The position numbers and the translations under genes were made by a program. From contig JAWXTR010000064.1 of the NCBI GenBank assembly GCA_044433365.1, positions 1-17,892 on the forward strand: DNA of 17,892 nt, read 5' to 3'. The notes beneath the pieces are model-generated. The model had not been told where the DNA came from. It was given only the letters and a program-made list of their open reading frames with translations, and made no database searches. Positions 15,401 through 17,892 of the stretch are shown in pieces; within the stretch, counting starts at the first letter, position 1; every line of letters begins with the position of its first letter. The stretch comes from CAMQVM01 sp044433365. GTDB taxonomy: Bacteria; Bacteroidota; Bacteroidia; Bacteroidales; Rikenellaceae.

Positions 15401-16551
15401 CACTTACATCCAAAATTCTCCATGGCAACGCCGACCGCAAAGAGTTGGTTGCTTCTGCCGAAGAGTTTGATGTGATTATAACAACTTATGGCATGCTGGT
15501 CTCAGAGAGCGAAATTTTGATAGAAAAAAATTGGAACATGATAGTTTTAGACGAAGCTCATACTATAAAAAACAAAGAAACCAAAATGTCAAAGGCTGCA
15601 ATGGAATTACAAGGTAATTTTAAGCTACTACTTACAGGAACACCAATACAAAACCATCTTGGCGAGATATGGAACCTATTCCAATTTATGAACCCAGGTC
15701 TGCTTGGAACTATCGAAGAGTTTAGCAGCCGCTATATATATCCAATTGAGCAGGCAAACGATGCTGAGAAACGCCAATCGCTTAAAAATCTGATATCTCC
15801 ATTTCTATTAAGACGCACAAAAAGCGAAGTTTTAGGTCAATTACCACTTAAAACCGAGATAGTTTTACCTGTCGAAATGAGCAATAAAGAGGCTATTTTC
15901 TATGAAAAAATTCGCCGAAAAGCTCAAGCAAGCGTTGAATCAGGAGAACTAAACCAAATACAGACCCTTGCCGAAATTACTAGATTAAGACAAGCTGCAA
16001 GCCATATAGGACTAGCAGACAAGAATTTCAAAGAAAAATCTTCAAAGATTGAAGCATTTCTAAAACTTTTTGAGCAAATAGAGAGCAACAACCATAGAGC
16101 ATTGGTATTTAGTCAGTTTACATCTCATTTAGCTCTTGTACGTGAAGAGTTAGACAAACAGGGGATAGAGTACCTATATCTTGATGGCTCAACCTCTATT
16201 TCTGAACGAGAAAAATTGGTAAAAAAGTTTCAGAAAGGTGGTCAACCACTATTTTTGATTAGTTTAAAAGCAGGAGGATTGGGTTTAAACCTTACCGCAG
16301 CGGACTATGTAGTACATCTCGACCCATGGTGGAACCCTGCAATTGAAAACCAAGCATCAGATAGAGCACACCGCATTGGTCAAACTCGTCCCGTAACTGT
16401 TTATCGTTTAATCTCTTCAAATACCATAGAAGAGAAGATAATTGAGCTTCATAAAAGCAAAAAAGATTTGGCAGATTCTTTGCTTGAAGGAACAAATTTA
16501 TCGCATAAATTGACAAAAAATGAGCTTTTAGAGTTAATTTCTAAAAAATAA
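12484..16551 (+). CDS. SNF2-family DEAD/DEAH-box ATPase/helicase
   Basis: This is a large 1355-residue cytoplasmic protein. The C-terminal 450 residues are a complete SNF2 motor: Walker A ADDMGLGKT at 927-935 (Lys934), DEAH at 1023-1026, LLTGTPIQNHLGEIWNLFQF as motif III, then the helicase C lobe with LKAGGLGLNLT, LDPWWNPAIENQA and the arginine-finger motif DRAHRIGQ at 1293-1300. The first about 900 residues have no domain I can name. They begin with a possible winged-helix-like segment (residues 15-70), then a helical stretch, then a beta-rich part from about 450. SNF2 ATPases translocate on DNA and remodel protein-DNA or RNA polymerase complexes; the bacterial role here is unknown. No defence or restriction partner is adjacent, so it reads as a core gene. 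The stop codon overlaps a weak AT-only hairpin. Confidence 0.9.
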   Translation: MKTTDMELFISSTDSHTLSVLKFIAYCLKPPILGSIKSFSKSIGKSAQETENVINKLVSKRIVIRVENYYNNYSTNYLFICINAQAHTILLKMLAKDDDVEVYAKYEKYFKESFSSMDFSENITRINRAVILNFLKFNTTEKLHNDASNFCRIDYKKFNYLTHLSSYWIKQPELKPLIELLPEDCKTELINSMYISVSDDLDYESLEILNNLSESKNTYFLAIYRDILSGNFSLISECKTVNSTNFVALTIMYTLQGRFETAIEVFESGLKLKNRENKRRDKYSNICICDFMYLISLINCGIEVNKNKITKFCTLSSKSQFYDEYEFLVMFGQCIYDEKYIDSYFKYNYHLSKTVVKRLIFTSILSNYSTGETKTELEGFLVGINLSKFPALYALYPKELLNKLEINLPEGVVSIFPTIVRLEEWEKALNNIIVSKKSETEVNNTDSSKKKGRVVYCVEANCHITPKLQTSKDGGKRWTKGRNIALSTFKDGIEEMSALDKSIAKLVKTIQTDRYYGFSEKYSLNGIAVLRLLVGHPNLYTERYRDTTLIPLDIKEEKAYLSVRKDKNGFHISTNINFKNRYSIDERIRWHGETHITIVNTNYSNIALIKKLWEIKTFPLTAAEKLKEVLTLLSSEIDIQSNLLVQNNNVKVIESNSNLTVQLIPKADGFRGEIFVKPFKNSTPYCKAGDGNENIMGNIDGELTQTTRNLKLEKKNIVTLNNELISFNHDENWVYLLEGALECLSFLEKLHPLEYVDIEWPEGVAFKLKRKVDFNNFNISIKHNRNWFEVVGSVTFDDKEIQLSEIIEQISVSGNDKFINIGDNEYITLSGELKRAVKSIESLSTKGKKGEYKISEFAIGLIKDIKDSDANFKADKHFNALVKKIEQSQDKVYTIPKQLQASLRSYQEEGFGFMSRLADWGSGACLADDMGLGKTVQTIAMLLSRAKLGASLIIVPASLIHNWKSEILRFAPSLTSKILHGNADRKELVASAEEFDVIITTYGMLVSESEILIEKNWNMIVLDEAHTIKNKETKMSKAAMELQGNFKLLLTGTPIQNHLGEIWNLFQFMNPGLLGTIEEFSSRYIYPIEQANDAEKRQSLKNLISPFLLRRTKSEVLGQLPLKTEIVLPVEMSNKEAIFYEKIRRKAQASVESGELNQIQTLAEITRLRQAASHIGLADKNFKEKSSKIEAFLKLFEQIESNNHRALVFSQFTSHLALVREELDKQGIEYLYLDGSTSISEREKLVKKFQKGGQPLFLISLKAGGLGLNLTAADYVVHLDPWWNPAIENQASDRAHRIGQTRPVTVYRLISSNTIEEKIIELHKSKKDLADSLLEGTNLSHKLTKNELLELISKK

Positions 16552-16567
16552 TTGTAATTATTTTTTA
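16543..16567 (+). terminator. weak AT-only hairpin at the SNF2 stop
   Basis: AAAAAATAATT at 16543-16553 is complementary to AATTATTTTTT at 16556-16566. Two bases separate the arms, so a 10-bp stem with a 4-base loop is realistic. The T run on the right arm could help termination, but the stem has no G or C. Confidence 0.3.
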
Positions 16568-16684
16568 TTGCAAAATACGCCTTAGAAAATATCCAGAAGC
16601 TAATTTTTTGAAATTCATCCTATTTTAAACTTTTTTTTGCATAAAAATTGTTTTATTATTAGGTAATTTTTAGGAAAAAAATTG

Positions 16685-16692
16685 TATATTTG
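16685..16692 (+). promoter_or_regulatory. promoter -7 box (TATATTTG)
   Basis: TATATTTG is an exact -7 consensus, 25 bases before the GTG start at 16718. A matching -33 box at the usual distance is not evident. Confidence 0.5.
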
Positions 16693-16717
16693 CAATTGAA
16701 AATTTAAATAGGATATT

Positions 16718-17122
16718 GTGGCTACGTTAGAAAGTAAATATTTAGGTGAATTAAGAACAGAGGTGACACACCTACAATCGGGAAATAAAATCACAACCGA
16801 TGCTCCATTAGATAACAATGGTAAAGGAGAATTTTTTTCACCTACAGATATGCTTGTTGCTGCTCTAGGTAGTTGTATGATGACAATTATTGGAATTACA
16901 GCTAAAAATCACGGATTTTCTGTCGAAGGCATGAAGATTGAAAGCACAAAAGTGATGGCTGCCAATCCAAGAAGAGTCTCAGAAATAGAAATTAATATTT
17001 TTATGCCTAAAAATGAGTATAACGACCGTGAAAAACGACTTATAGAATCTTCTGCAAAAACGTGCCCAGTAGAAAATAGCCTACACACTGATATAAAGAG
17101 AATTATCAACTTTATTTACTAA
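16718..17122 (+). CDS. OsmC/Ohr-family peroxide-reducing protein
   Basis: This 134-residue cytoplasmic protein has the two reactive cysteines of the OsmC family: Cys53 in AALGSCMMT and Cys116 in KTCPVENSL. Family members reduce organic hydroperoxides through this thiol pair, or act as related YhfA-like proteins; which of these applies cannot be told by eye. The start is GTG (GTG GCT ACG), preceded by AATAGGATATT; there is no in-frame ATG before the conserved N-terminal strand (ESKYLGELRTEVTHL). It lies 70 bases before the histone-like gene and has its own promoter box. Confidence 0.88.
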   Translation: MATLESKYLGELRTEVTHLQSGNKITTDAPLDNNGKGEFFSPTDMLVAALGSCMMTIIGITAKNHGFSVEGMKIESTKVMAANPRRVSEIEINIFMPKNEYNDREKRLIESSAKTCPVENSLHTDIKRIINFIY

Positions 17123-17142
17123 TTTACAAAACATTTTACATA

Positions 17143-17160
17143 TTAACTTTCTCAAGTTAA
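17143..17160 (+). promoter_or_regulatory. small hairpin upstream of the histone-like gene
   Basis: TTAACTT at 17143-17149 pairs with AAGTTAA at 17154-17160, loop TCTC. TAACTTTC at 17144-17151 also resembles a -7 box with one mismatch. It could be a weak terminator for the OsmC gene or part of the promoter or leader of the next gene. Confidence 0.3.
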
Positions 17161-17192
17161 GAAATTTATTAATTTATTAAATATTTAAAACA

Positions 17193-17369
17193 ATGCAAGA
17201 ATTACTATCAAAAATCAACGAAGAGATTGCTGTTTTTGTTAAAGAAGCTGATCTTCAAGTTGTCAAAGGCAACAAAGCAGCAGGAACTAGAGCTCGTAAA
17301 TCGGCTTTAGAGATTTCAAAAATGATGAAGGATTTTAGAAAACTTTCTGTAGAGGAATCTAAAAAATAA
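17193..17369 (+). CDS. histone H1-like DNA-binding protein (Hc1-type)
   Basis: This 58-residue protein starts with ATG at 17193 and ends with TAA at 17369. The sequence begins MQELLSKINEEIAVFVKEAD and carries the basic stretch KGNKAAGTRARKSALEISK, then MMKDFRKLSVEESKK. It matches the small histone H1-like (Hc1-type) proteins that are very common in Bacteroidota, and is thought to be a nucleoid-associated protein. The C-terminus after this domain is short, without the long Lys/Ala tail of chlamydial Hc1. It is followed 28 bases later by a strong terminator. Confidence 0.85.
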   Translation: MQELLSKINEEIAVFVKEADLQVVKGNKAAGTRARKSALEISKMMKDFRKLSVEESKK

Positions 17370-17397
17370 TCTTTCAATGTTTCTACAAAAAATCCTT

Positions 17398-17440
17398 AAA
17401 GAAAAGGAAGTGCCGATAAATAGCACTTCCTTTTCTTTTG
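17398..17440 (+). terminator. strong terminator after the histone-like gene
   Basis: A perfect 16-bp stem (17398-17413 against 17423-17438, arms AAAGAAAAGGAAGTGC) has a 9-base loop CGATAAATA. The right arm ends in TTTTCTTTT. The gene's stop codon lies 28 bases upstream. Confidence 0.88.
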
Positions 17441-17490
17441 TGGCTCATTCTCAAAATCCGTTGTTATAAATTAAAATTTTCGCTCTCAGC

Positions 17491-17738
17491 TGTAGAGACG
17501 TAGCCCAGCTACGTCTGGGTTTGGATTTGGCTTGTCAAATTCAATTTTCTTTGCTTTGGTTCGGTTACAAACCGCCAAGACCCAACGTCTCTACGGGGTG
17601 TTGTCAAAATTCGATTTTAGACGTAGCAGGGCTACGTCTCTACTGCTGGGTGCCGGAATGATTTTTAGACGTAGCAGGGCTACGTCTCTACTGCTGGGTG
17701 CGGAAATTACTTTTTGACGTAGCAGGGCTACGTCTTTA
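17491..17738. repeat. palindrome cluster with three 48-base tandem units
   Basis: The palindrome GACGTAG-n5-CTACGTC occurs at 17497-17515 and then at 17620-17638, 17668-17686 and 17716-17734. The last three are exactly 48 bases apart, and the spacer (TCTACTGCTGGGTG and following) is also repeated. A half-site of a second family (CCCAACGTCTCTAC, 17581-17594) and a repeated spacer (TGTCAAAATTCGATTTT, 17602-17618, similar to 17533-17547) lie between. Because 48 is a multiple of three, a 61-codon frame stays open across it, but this is a by-product. It looks like expansion of extragenic palindromes after the histone-like gene's terminator. Confidence 0.75.
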
Positions 17739-17778
17739 TTGCTGAAGGCGTAAATACTTACATTTTATAGCACTTTTG

Positions 17779-17802
17779 GAATGACCCTATTTAGGGTCAT
17801 TC
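17779..17802. repeat. 10-bp perfect hairpin
   Basis: GAATGACCCT at 17779-17788 pairs with AGGGTCATTC at 17793-17802 with loop ATTT. No T tract follows. It sits between the palindrome cluster and the flanking repeat. Confidence 0.5.
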
Positions 17803-17813
17803 GCAAAACTAAT

Positions 17814-17892
17814 ATCAAGCTAATTTACAAATAGTTACGTACCTAAAAAACCTCTAAATTACCTCCATTTTTGCACTTTTGTGCAAAAATGG
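17814..17892. repeat. right copy of window-flanking repeat (cut by window end)
   Basis: AAGCTAATTTACAAATAGTT, then ACGTACCTAAAAAACCTCTA, parallels 115-157 with few differences. The palindrome arm TACCTCCATTTTTGCAC at 17860-17876 is identical to the left copy, and the loop is TTTT rather than AAAA. The right arm is truncated at the window edge after GTGCAAAAATGG. Confidence 0.75.

Noticed and set aside
12484..16551. SNF2 protein as part of a phage-defence system
   Set aside because: No nuclease, methyltransferase, DISARM- or restriction-type partner is next to it; neighbours are aroE and an OsmC-like gene.
17532..17717. 61-codon frame with repeated RRSRATSLLLGA peptide
   Set aside because: The peptide repeat simply translates the 48-base palindrome units; the period is a multiple of three. 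No start signal or coding bias is visible.
17497..17734. CRISPR array
   Set aside because: Units are palindromic, the spacers are repeated rather than unique, and there are no cas genes.

Overview
The window looks like chromosome of an AT-rich member of the Bacteroidota, most likely Bacteroidales. The evidence is: -7 promoter boxes of the TAnnTTTG type (TATCTTTG at 5238, TATATTTG at 8591, 9998 and 16685, TATTTTTG at 9271); starts without a clear Shine-Dalgarno sequence; a DUF2795 protein and a 58-residue Hc1-type histone-like protein of the form usual in this group; and GTAGAGACGT-type extragenic palindromes. All complete genes are on the + strand. No tRNA, rRNA, CRISPR array, intact insertion sequence or phage gene was seen.

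Layout. 1-371: possible 3' end of a gene, then a cluster of five hairpins. 372-1307: EamA/DMT permease. 1421-5014: secreted GH115-type xylan alpha-glucuronidase whose frame is broken by a single in-frame TGA exactly where the family has a conserved Trp. 5272-8401: exported coiled-coil protein with a SPOR-like tail, then NfeD and the flotillin-like FloA, closed by a strong terminator. 8677-9189: small protein that looks like a shrunken relative of a Bacteroidota methyltransferase family. 9360-9935: PduO-type cob(I)alamin adenosyltransferase. 10080-10301: DUF2795. 10647-12073: VTT/DedA-like membrane protein and shikimate dehydrogenase AroE, 17 bases apart. 12484-16551: 1355-residue SNF2-family protein. 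16718-17369: OsmC-like protein and a histone H1-like protein. The window ends in a palindrome cluster (17491-17738) and a second copy of the repeat seen near its left end.

Most genes are housekeeping or membrane-maintenance functions; the NfeD-FloA pair and the VTT-AroE pair look like operons. The GH115 gene stands alone, without SusC/SusD partners in the window.

No new multi-gene system is convincing here. The items most worth a second look are the TGA in the GH115 gene (none of the other complete genes uses TGA as its stop), the several families of palindromic intergenic elements (one pair lies near the two window ends, one is bounded by 15-base inverted repeats, one recurs just after genes), a long hairpin at 10404-10488 whose imperfections are all G-U compatible, and the methyltransferase-like remnant. 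Product names come from motif recognition by eye; no database search was possible.
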